64,000 nt of DNA from Telopea speciosissima (taxonomy: Eukaryota; Streptophyta; Magnoliopsida; Proteales; Proteaceae): positions 47,275,010-47,339,009 of the forward strand of contig NC_057925.1 in the NCBI RefSeq assembly GCF_018873765.1, in the 5' to 3' direction. Numbering within the stretch: the first letter of the stretch is position 1; every line of letters starts with the position of its first letter. Shown here one piece after another: positions 42,510-51,655 of the stretch. The translations under genes were made by a program, and so were the position numbers. The notes under the pieces were generated by a model. The model ran no database searches. It was not told the origin of the DNA and saw only the letters and a list, made by a program, of their open reading frames with translations.

Positions 42510-43600
42510 TCAAAAAGTCAATGAATCATGTTCAACATTATACACACAAGAATATGTAACTTCATTTCTGTTTCCTTCTACCAAGAATTGATAGAAATCT
42601 GGACCAAAGGATTTTTCCACTCTAACTCTTTTACTTCTTCTAAGTTCAACACTCTCATTATTCTCAGAATTTGATTGAACAATATCTTGATCCTCCTTGT
42701 TTGTATTTTCATTCTTCCGTTTCCTAGAGAATGAATCCTCAAAGAACTCAGCATCTCTAGATTTCAAAATTGTATTTTGGCTAACGGTCTCTGTAGATTC
42801 CATCGTTAGAAATCTATAGGCCTTGCTATGTTGGGCATAGCCAATGAAAATACATTCAATTGCCTTTTCACCTAATTTAGGTCTTTTAGAATCAGTTAAT
42901 CTTACCAATGCTCTACATCCCCATATTTTGAAATATCCAAGAGAAGGTTTTCTCTTCATCCAATATTCATAGGGAGTGATATTAGTCTTTTTATGGGGTA
43001 TACGGTTAAGTATATGACAAGCAGTCATTAATGCTTCCCCCCATAAATTTTTTGGTAAGTCAGAAGTAAGTAAAAGTGTATTCATCATTTCTGTTAGAGT
43101 CCTATTTTTCCTTTCTGCTACTCCATTCTGTTGAGGACTATAGGGTGCCGTTGTTTGATGGATAATTCCATAAACTTCACAAAAATCATCAGTGGAGAAG
43201 TATTCTCTTCCCCTATCAGTTCGTAAGATTTTAATCTTACGATCCAATTGGTTTTTCACTTCAGCTTTGTAGATTTTGAATTTCTCCAAAGCCTCATCTT
43301 TAGTCATTAACAGATATATATATATATATATATATATGTGTATTTTGAACAGTCATCTATAAATGTGATGAAATATCTTTTACCACCTCTAGTTAGAATA
43401 CCTTCTAACTCACACAAATCAGAATGTACTAATTCTAAGAGTTATGTATTCCTTTCTACTTTCTTAAAAGATTTCCTAGCAATTTTAGACTTGATGCATA
43501 CAGAACATTTGTCACGACTAGAAGATGTGCATTCTAGTAATAAACCTAATTTAACCATATTTCTCATGCACTTATAATTAACATGCCCAAGTCTAGAATG
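42510..43600 (-). pseudogene. copia integrase
   Basis: Reverse strand. HHCC finger near 43,480-43,600 (LGHVNYKCMRN, CSVCIKSKIARKSF), first core Asp in LVHSDLCELEG and FITFIDDCSKYTY (43,330-43,440), second Asp in ILRTDRGREYFS, catalytic Glu in SPQQNGVAERKNRT. C-terminal part FKIWGCRALVRL and GYAQHSKAYRFL. Broken by a TAA near 43,443 and by an (AT)n expansion at 43,317-43,337 right after CSKYTY. The 3' half (42,510-43,307) is one open frame ending at a TGA that is probably a mutated codon. Confidence 0.9.
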
Positions 43601-44933
43601 TCATGTATCAAAAGTAGAAATAATGTAAGCAGAAGATGAGTTTTCATTAATCATATTAAATTTATACATCCCGTTTGATGCATATCCTTTCCCAACATAA
43701 ACTCCTCCTTTGGACACTATGATGTTCCCTGACTCAAACAGGATTTTAAATCCATGTTTGTCAAGCAAGCTTACAGACATTAAGTTCTTCCTAATATCAG
43801 GAACATGAAGTATATCATTCAAAGTAAGCTTTTTCCCGGATGTGAGATTCAGAACCACTGTGCCTTTACCTATGACCTTAGCAGTTGAAGAATTTCCCAT
43901 AAAGAGATCTTGTCCATCTGCTATAGGTTCATAAACTTTGAACAAATTTTTGTTCTTGGCAACATGTTTGGTTGCACCGGAATCGATCCACCATTCCTCA
44001 TCATCACCCACTGCATATACCTCAGATATCATAGCAACCCAGTCATCATTGTCAACCATGTTGGCTTGATCCTTTTGTTGCTTCTCCTTGATATAAACTC
44101 TGCACTGTTTCTTGAAATGACCGGCTTTTCCGCATTTCCAGCAAGCCGCTTTGGGGTTAATAAATGTACCCTTTTTCTTCTCAGAAACAGTGTCTTTCCT
44201 ATCATACTTTCTCTTCTTGCCCTTAGAAGATGCATTTTCTATGACATGAGCTTTTGAAGATTTTTCCTCCATTTCAAGTTTATCCAATTTGCGAGAATTC
44301 TCTTCAACTTGGATATACTTAATCAACTCTTGCATAGTCATTGCATCCTTCTTCTGTTTCAACTCTTTCCGACAATCTTTCCAAGCAAAAGGTAACTTTG
44401 AAATAATAGATGACACTTGGAAAGATTCGTCAAGAGAATGGCCCTCAGAGATGATTTGATTCATGAGACCTTGCAACTCATAGGTTTGTGAAATAATAGG
44501 CTTATCTCCTATCATCCTGTAATAAAACAACTTACTTATAAGAAACTTCTTATTGCCAGCATCCTCAATTTTGTACTTTTTGTCGAGATCCTCCCATAGT
44601 TCTCTCGACGTGCTGTCTGCAAATTTGGGCCCATACACATCATAAAGTGTGTTTGATAACCCATTGAGGATGTAGCCCTTGCACATGAAGTCGTCTTGCT
44701 CCCACTTCTGACGCTGTTGTTTCTGCACCGGTGTCTCTCCACTTGAAGCTTCTGCAGGTGGTGTCGCTCGGTGTCGGTGCTATCGGCTTCTCTTCGTTCA
44801 GGACATGAGCAAGTTTCAAAGCGTTGAGGAAGAAATACATCTTCCCTTTCCAACGTTTGAAAAATGACCCATCAAACTTCTCAAGTTTGCTTATCTCGTT
44901 CCCAGGTATCTTCATGATTGCAGTCTCCTCCAT
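43601..44933 (-). pseudogene. copia gag and protease
   Basis: Reverse strand from ATG at 44,933. The first ~65 residues (ISKLEKFDGSFFKRWKGKMYFFL) are separated by a frameshift near 44,740-44,770 from the long frame 43,601-44,728. That frame has the UBN2-type Gag core (YILNGLSNTLYDVY, LWEDLDKKYK, SKLPFAWKDCRKEL), the zinc knuckle CWKCGKAGHFKKQC, then the protease WWIDSGATKHV and a pre-integrase segment (LNDILHVPDIRKNLMSVSLL). It would encode capsid and protease of the copia element. Confidence 0.9.
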
Positions 44934-44953
44934 TCAAAATACTGTCTTAAGAT
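44934..44953 (-). other. Primer-binding region of the copia element (unusual)
   Basis: Directly after the 5' LTR the sense strand reads ATCT then TAAGACAGTATTT. This is not complementary to initiator tRNA-Met, the usual copia primer (TGGTATCAGAGC is absent). The 13-mer is exactly the reverse complement, in the sense RNA, of a block inside the LTR (45,023-45,035). Confidence 0.55.
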
Positions 44954-45281
44954 TGTTAGAAATCTGAACAAAAAAGGAGAGGACTGAAAGATGGCCTGAG
45001 TCGAACAAAATCGTTTTGTCCGTAAGACAGTATTTGCACCCTCCTAATCCTGCAAAGGGTTGGTGCAAAGTGCGCCATCAAAGAGCCACATTGCGCCTCA
45101 CGCACGTGCACGCGCTCGGACGGGTACCGTCCTCGCTCGCAAGTGCACCGTACAATCTCTTCTAGCATTACATGTGATAATAATAACTACTTACTACTAA
45201 CACATATAAACCCAATGAGCTTTCCTTTCATAGCCGATGTGGGACTAAAAGTCCACATCAATATTTTGAAAAATTCCAACA
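44954..45281 (-). mobile_element. 5' LTR of the copia element, shortened
   Basis: 328 bp. Same ends as the 3' LTR, but it lacks the block corresponding to ~36,560-36,950, which leaves GGGTTGGTGCAAAGTGCG at the junction. TATA-like TTTATATG near 45,205 on the reverse strand. Confidence 0.9.
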
Positions 45282-45286
45282 GTCAA

Positions 45287-46560
45287 CATTTACAAATTAA
45301 TACCCAACTGTACTAAACCAATTGATAAAATGCTAAAAAGTGGTTCTGCTGCATATCTTTGAATCTGGTCATCGGATTTCTTCCAAACTTCACTCAGTTT
45401 GTTCCCCACACTCTAGATTTCACTTAGGAACTCTATCCTTCGAGTTTCAATCTAATCCATAAAGGCTTCAATGAGCTCTAACAAGTTTTCCCAATTCCAA
45501 TAATATGGCTAACTTTAAGGAGATAAAAGGGCAGAACAGGAACAGCAGCAAGAACAGAAGAGGGAGATTGTACCTGAGATGCGAGGAGGATAAGACGAGA
45601 GAGAGAATAGTAGAAGAAGAAATAACAGAGCAGGCACATAAGAGGAGAGAGAGTATAGTAGAAGGAAGCAATAACAGAGCAGTCACAGTTCCAAGGCCGT
45701 GACAGGTAAAACTCAAATTTCATTCAAAAAACTAAATCTGCCCTTCATCCTAGATTACATGCCCTTATATAAAGAGGAAAAGACTTCTAAACTAAATAGA
45801 ACAACCCATAAGCATTATACACATACCTGAATCCGAAAGCCCATAGCACTAGTCAAGTTTATCTATAGCGTGCACAGGCCAGAGGAAGAGAGGATCAAGA
45901 AGGTCTTAGATCATTTAAAACAGAAATTGCAGAGCTCAAACTATGTTTTTCGCAGTTGGCATAAGTTGCAATTTTGCAGAAATTTTCAGAGCTTGAGCCA
46001 TGGAGCTTAAGCTAATTTTGCCACAATCAATGGCAAGAGGAAGAGAGAGAAGAAAGAGGGAAGGGAGACCAAAAAAAAAAAAAAATAGAAAGAGTTTTAT
46101 GCTCCTCTTTGGAAGACATTTTTGCGTTTTCAAGCAGTGACGGTGGTGGTTGAACCCTTGCTGCTTGCCACGCCATGGAAGAAATGCCCGAGAATTGAGC
46201 AGAAGTAAAGACTGAATTGAGAAAAAATGTTGGGCTTGACGCTGCTTAGATGGGAATTGAAAGGAGGCAATGAAGACAAGACACAATCATGATTGGGTTT
46301 GGACGATCTTTTTTGTTAAAATTGGCGACAAAACAAAGACTATTTAAACGTTTTCCCCCTCATCTAGAGTTGGTTTTCCAATCCAGATTGCCAACTTGAT
46401 AAGTTGGACAATTTATTATTTTTTTGGATAATCATAAGTTGGACAATTGAGTCAACATGGTCAAGTTAGGTTAGTGATCCTACCAGGAATTTTAACAATC
46501 CCAATCTACTAGGTTGATTCCCAAGTTAGATGACTTGGTTTTAAAACATCTACACATGGT
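45287..46560 (-). repeat. LTR-like repeat DNA in tandem unit 1
   Basis: On the reverse strand a TATA-like TTATATAAG lies near 45,762-45,770. It is followed by GGCATGTAATCTAGGATG, a poly(A)-signal-like TGAATGAAATTTGAG and CT-rich DNA, a layout typical of an LTR R-U5 region. The same stretch is at 49,563-50,830 in unit 2 with ~97% identity by eye. Small frames on both strands (up to 116 codons) show no domain. No second LTR was found. Confidence 0.4.
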
Positions 46561-46582
46561 GGGTTAGATGAGGCTGGAATTT

Positions 46583-46728
46583 TGTGAGTCCGGTGACTCT
46601 TCATGTACGTGAGTGTACGTGAACGACTTATAGCCGTTCAGATGGAATATTTTTATAGATTAGATTCCATCTGAACGGCTGTGAGTCGTTCACGTATACT
46701 CAAGTACGTGAAGATTCCCCACTCATGA
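46583..46728. mobile_element. Palindromic MITE, copy 1
   Basis: Two ~65-bp arms pair almost perfectly: GTACGTGAACGACT...GCCGTTCAGATGGAAT against ATTCCATCTGAACGGC...AGTCGTTCACGTA, with a ~14-base AT loop. Ends contain TGTGAGTC and its complement GACTCACA-like words. Non-coding. Confidence 0.85.
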
Positions 46729-47492
46729 ATTTTGTAGCCAGGTAGATCCTTGGCTACACGCCAAATTTCAGCTCAAGTGGATCTAATAAGTGGTAAAATA
46801 GAACTTTGAAAAATCCAAGACTAGAGGAGGGTGTATGCCAATTCATGGACAACTGAAAAATACAAGGAAAGATGCCACCAAATACATGGGAGTGCATATG
46901 ATTTAAATTGAGTCTAAAATTTGACGTGTAACTGATTCAGATCTTTCCTAGATATTCAGCAGTTAGAATTGCCACATCACCCTCCAATATTATACAAGTA
47001 GATATGTAAACCATAGATTAGTCAGAATTGCCACATCACCCTCCAATATTATACAATTAGATATGTAAACCATAGATTATAATCTTGTCAGGTAAACCAG
47101 AAAACCTTTGTTCTCGGCACCAAGTGTGACTTCCATTTTACCACTTTATATTATGCGGATTTCTAGTTCCCACAATTGAATTAACAATATAGAACTGGAT
47201 ATAATTCAAAGCACACATTTGTTGCACTCCATTTCAGCATTAGAAATAAAATAGAACTATGTTCCTTTTATAAACAAATTGTCAACGAACATATGAGCAC
47301 ATAAATAATTGATAAAAACTACACTTTACTATGCCTAGTGAAGAATATCCCTTCACTATCTACCACATATATAGTAGTACATGGGTGAATCCATGTGATG
47401 AAAGTCAGGCAACCATCTCATTAGAAAAGATACGAAATAATCCTATGAAAATAATTTTTGTAGTGTATTTTCAGTCCAATTCAAACTACAAA
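46729..47492. other. Right end of tandem unit 1
   Basis: AT-rich DNA with a local ~60-bp tandem duplication (AATTGCCACATCACCCTCCA at 46,969 and 47,025) that is single in unit 2. No gene supported. Confidence 0.6.
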
Positions 47493-47928
47493 AATACGAC
47501 TTTGACATCTTCCTTAATTTTACTACTTTTCATTTTAGAAGTTAAGTATCTTGGCTACGTACAATATTGTATTTTTTCCTTGGATATTATGTACGACATT
47601 GGAGTTGTGGAAGTTGTTTATGTGTTACAACTACATATTATGTGGTCGTTCATATGAACCATTTAAAGGGAATTGGCTCCATTGACCACCGATGTTACAC
47701 ATTAACATTTGAGCTTGTGGGTTGGGTCGAGATTAAGACTTAATTCAGAGAGATTTTTTTTTTTTCCCTGACATAATGATTTGAGAGACTGTTAATATTA
47801 GTTGGGTCGGCTCAGCTCAAAACCCTAATGGGTAATATATGTTGAATCAGCTCATGAAGAAAGTAACTTTTGGTCTCTTTCGGGATGGGAGGTGGGGAAG
47901 AGATGGAGGAGAAAAATGGAGATTAGGT

Positions 47929-48368
47929 AGGGATGTAAACGGATCGGATTCAGCTCGGATACGGATCGGCTATGATTGGATCTGAATATTCACTGGCCAG
48001 ATACAGATACATTTAAACGGATTCGGATGGATTCGGATACTGTTCGAATTTGGATTTTCAACCATCCGTTTACATCTCTACCTTGTGTAACCCGGACCTT
48101 CCTCCCCCTAGTGGATACAATTCACTCTCAACCCATCTCGTAGATCGTGATTCTCTTTTCCTCACATTCTAGAACATGTTGAATCTTCAAAAACCCTCAA
48201 GATCATCATTTACTTATTTTTTATTATTATACATTCTGTCTATTTTTTTTCGGACGAATTTTTATCGGAGTATTCGGATTTTTTTCCTGGATACCTCTAA
48301 ACGAATACGGATGCCCCTAAACAGATGCGGATCGGATTCAAATTTTCGAATATCCATTTACACTCCTA
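47929..48368 (+). mobile_element. GTAAACGGAT-family MITE in unit 2
   Basis: Counterpart of 34,946-35,437. It has the same ends (GGGATGTAAACGGATCGG; ATCCATTTACACTCCTA) but only one copy of the 51-bp inner unit. Confidence 0.75.
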
Positions 48369-48621
48369 GATATAGTGTTTCTTGTACTCTAAAAGGAAAA
48401 ACTAGGAAGAAAAATCAACTCACGATTAATCGCACTAAGTCCTAAATTCCCAATCTTTTCTTAATTGTTACTGCCCGGTTGTGGGTGGGTTGGCATAGGA
48501 GTATGATGAAGGTGGACATACTCTTGAAGACAAGCCAATATATTCTGTGACAGTACCTACCAAGGACAAGGTAGGTCACAGCCCTCACGGCCCGATCGAA
48601 AGATCAAGGTACAAGTTGCAC

Positions 48622-48986
48622 TAAAAATTTTAGGGTTTTTGATAAATGTCCTCTGAAAAGGTTCATTTGTTCAAATGCCCTTTACAATTTTTTTAATTGC
48701 AAATTCCCCCTTTACTTTCAAAACATTGTAACACTTTGATTCCTGCCGTTAATTTGGGATGATAGACGTTAGTTTTAAAGAACTAATGACTAAAATACCC
48801 CTCTGATAATAACCCAACAAAATTAAAGAATAAAATAATCAAAATGCCCTCATCTTTTCCAAATTGATTAGAGTTAAAATGAAAATATTTTTGCCTAAAT
48901 TGGTTAGGGTTTGAACCCATCAGAAAATTTTTAGAGGGACATTTGGACAAATGGACTTTTTCAAGTTGTCAAAAACCCAAAATTTT
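48622..48986. mobile_element. MITE with ~50-bp inverted ends in unit 2
   Basis: Counterpart of 35,692-36,054 with the same inverted ends. It differs by scattered substitutions. Confidence 0.75.
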
Positions 48987-49293
48987 AAACTTTCATTCCG
49001 TTCCAAGTGTATTCACGTGTATTCACATCATACACAAACAAAAACAAAAATTGAGTCATCATCTTAAAAAGTTTACATAAGTTCACTTCATCAAAGCTCG
49101 CAAATCTCAAAGTACAAAAAGTTCTAGTCTATCAAGGGATGACAAAAATACAAAATAGTGCTAACATCTATTCCATGCCTAAAACATTTCTAAATCCTCT
49201 TAGTCTAGAGGTTCATCTGTGGGATCTGCAACAAGGAAAATGTATAGAGAGATAAGCTCAAAGCTCAGTGAGTAAAGCCCTGTCTAAACAATC

Positions 49294-49475
49294 TGTTTGC
49301 ACCACATTGCGCACACGCTTGAACAGCAGTCATTTTCATTTGCAAGTGCACCATTCAATCCTTTCTAATCATAACGTGTGATTAAAGACCATTATCACAT
49401 ATAAGCCAAGAAAATTCTTTCTCCATAACCGATGTGGGACTAAAGTCCCACACCATTATTTAGAACATTCCAACA
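49294..49475 (-). mobile_element. 182-bp solo LTR in unit 2
   Basis: Present only in unit 2. It starts TGTTTGCACC and ends ACATTCCAACA on the + strand (reverse-strand LTR TGTTGGAATG...GGTGCAAACA). It shares GATGTGGGACTAAAGTCCCAC and GCAAGTGCACC with the nearby copia LTR, so it is a related family. Flanks CAATC (left) and TAAAC (right) are a target duplication with two changes, judged against the uninterrupted CAATCTTACATC of unit 1. Confidence 0.8.
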
Positions 49476-50829
49476 TAAACTTACATCAAAAACTTTTCAC
49501 ACACATATATAGCTGAAATAAAAAACAACAAATGAATCAATGCTATAATATGAGTTCATCAGTTAACATTTACAAATTAATACCCAACTGTACTAAACCA
49601 ATTGATAAAATGCTAAAAAGTGGTTCTGCTGCATATCTTTGAATCTGGTCATCGGATTTCTTCCAAACTTCACTCAGTTTGTTCCCCACACTCTAGATTT
49701 CACTTAGGAACTCTATCCTTCGAGTTTCAATCTAATCCATAAAGGCTTCAATGAGCTCTAACAAGTTTTCCCAATTCTAATAATATGGCTAACTTTAAGG
49801 AGATAAAAGGGCAGAACAGGAACAACAGCAAGAACAGAAGAGGGAGATTGTACCTGAGATGCGAGGAGGATAAGAGGAGAGAGAGAATAGTAGAAGAAGA
49901 AATAACAGAGCAGGCACATAAGAGGAGAGAGAGTATAGTAGAAGGAAGCAATAACAGAGCAGTCACAGTTCCAAGGCCGTGACAGGTAAAACTCAAATTT
50001 CATTCAAAAAACTAAATCTGCCCTTCATCCTAGATTACATGCCCTTATATAAAGAGGAAAAGACTTCTAAACTAAATAGAACAACCCATAAGCATTATAC
50101 ACATACCTGAATCCGAAAGCCCATAGCACTAGTCAAGTTTATCTATAGCGTGCACAGGCCAGAGAAAGAGAGGATCAAGAAGGTCTTAGATCATTTAAAA
50201 AAGAAATTGCAGAGCTCAAACTATGTTTTTCGCAGTTGGCATAAATTACAATTTTGCAGAAATTTTCAGAGCTTGAGCCATGGAGCTTAAGCTAATTTTG
50301 CCACAATCAATGGTAAGAGGAAGAGAGAGAAGAAAGAGGGAAGGGAGACCACCGAAAAAAAAAAAACATAGAAAGAGTTTTCTGCTCCTCTTTGGAAGAC
50401 ATTTTTGCGTTTTCAGGCAGTGACGGTGGTGGTTGAACCCTTGTTGCTTGCCACGCCATTGAAGAAATGCTCGAGAATTGAGCAGAAGTAAAGACTGAAT
50501 TGAGAAAAAATGTTGGGCTTGATGCTGCTTAGATGGGAATTGAAAGGAGGCAATGAAGACAAGACACAAACATGATTGGGTTTGGACGATCTTTTTTGTT
50601 AAAATTGGCGACAAAACAAAGACTATTTAAACGTTTTCCCCCTCATCTAGAGTTGGTTTTCCAATCTGGATTGCCAACTTGATCAGTTGGACAACTGAGT
50701 CAACATGGTCAAGTTAGGTTGGTGATCCTACCAGGAATTTGAACAATCCCAATCTACTAGGTTGATTCCCAAGTTAGATGACTTGGTTTTAAAACACTAC
50801 AAATGGTGGGTTAGATGAGGCTGGAATTT

Positions 50830-50976
50830 TGTGAGTCCGGTGACTCTTCACATATGTGAGTGTACGTGAACAACTTGTAGCCGTTCAGATGGAATATTCT
50901 CATAGATTAGATTCCATCTGAACGGCAGTGAATCGTTCATGTACACTGAAGTACGTGAAGATTCCACACTCACGAA
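50830..50976. mobile_element. Palindromic MITE, copy 2
   Basis: Counterpart of 46,583-46,728, with the same arms around GCCGTTCAGATGGAATAT and its complement and a few substitutions. Confidence 0.85.
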
Positions 50977-51655
50977 TTTTGTAGCCAGGTAGATCCTTGG
51001 CTACATGCCAAATTTCAGCTCCAGTGGATTTGATAAGTGGTAAAATAGAGCTTTGAAAAACCCAAGACTACAGGAGGGTGCATGCCAATTCATGGACAAT
51101 TGAAAAATACAAGGAAAGATGCCACCAAATACGTGGGAGTGCATATGATTTAAGTTGAGTCTAAAATTTGACGTGTAACTGATTTAGGTCTTTCCTAGAT
51201 ATTCAGCAGTCAGAATTGCCACATCACCCTCCAATATTATACAATTAGATATGTAAACCAAAGATTACAATCTTGTCAGGTAGACCAAAAAACCTTTGTT
51301 CTCGGCATCAAGTGTGATTTTCATTTTACCACTTTATATTATGCGGATTTCTAGTTCCCACAATTGAATTAACAATATAGAACTGAATATAATTCAAAGC
51401 ACACATTCGTTGCACTCCATTTCAGCATTAGAAATAAAATGGAATTATGTTCCTTCTATAAACAAATTGTCAATGAATATATAAGCACATAAATAATCGA
51501 TAAAAACTACACTTTACTATGCCTAGTGAAGAATATGCCTTCACTAGCTACCACATAGTAGTACATGGGTGAATCCATGTGATGAAAGTCAAGCAACCAT
51601 CTCATTAGAAAAGATACGAAATAATCTTATGAAAATAATTTTTGTCCAATTCAAT

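Larger units (their letters stand above)
36452..45281 (-). mobile_element. Ty1/copia retrotransposon, complete but decayed, TSD GTCAA
   Basis: An 8.83-kb element on the reverse strand. Perfect 5-bp target duplication GTCAA at 36,447-36,451 and 45,282-45,286. The 5' LTR (44,954-45,281) and 3' LTR (36,452-37,181) both start TGTTGGAATTTTTC and end CAGATTTCTAACA. Gene order is gag, protease, integrase, RT, RNase H, as in copia. A 3.2-kb solo LTR sits in RT. Stops and frameshifts make it dead. The 5' LTR lacks ~370-400 bp present in the 3' LTR. The pre-insertion site is preserved in unit 2 near 49,560-49,570. Confidence 0.95.
34502..47492. repeat. Tandem duplication, unit 1 (interrupted by the copia element)
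   Basis: Without the copia insertion (36,452-45,281) this unit is ~4.15 kb and matches unit 2 (47,493-51,655) in the same order throughout. The junction is at ~47,490, where AAATACGACTTTGACATC repeats GATACGACTTTGACATC of 34,502. No host gene is visible inside. Parts look like LTR-derived or MITE DNA. Confidence 0.9.
47493..51655. repeat. Tandem duplication, unit 2
   Basis: About 4.16 kb, same direction as unit 1. It contains its own GTAAACGGAT MITE (47,929-48,368), TIR MITE (48,622-48,986), a solo LTR not present in unit 1 (49,294-49,475), the copia-free site near 49,560-49,570, the LTR-like stretch and the palindromic MITE. Homology stops at ~51,655. Confidence 0.9.

Noticed and set aside
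45468..46286. Small ORFs on both strands in tandem unit 1 (and copies at 49,748-50,614)
   Set aside because: Overlapping frames on both strands of an LTR-like repeat; frames differ between the two units, with no constraint visible.
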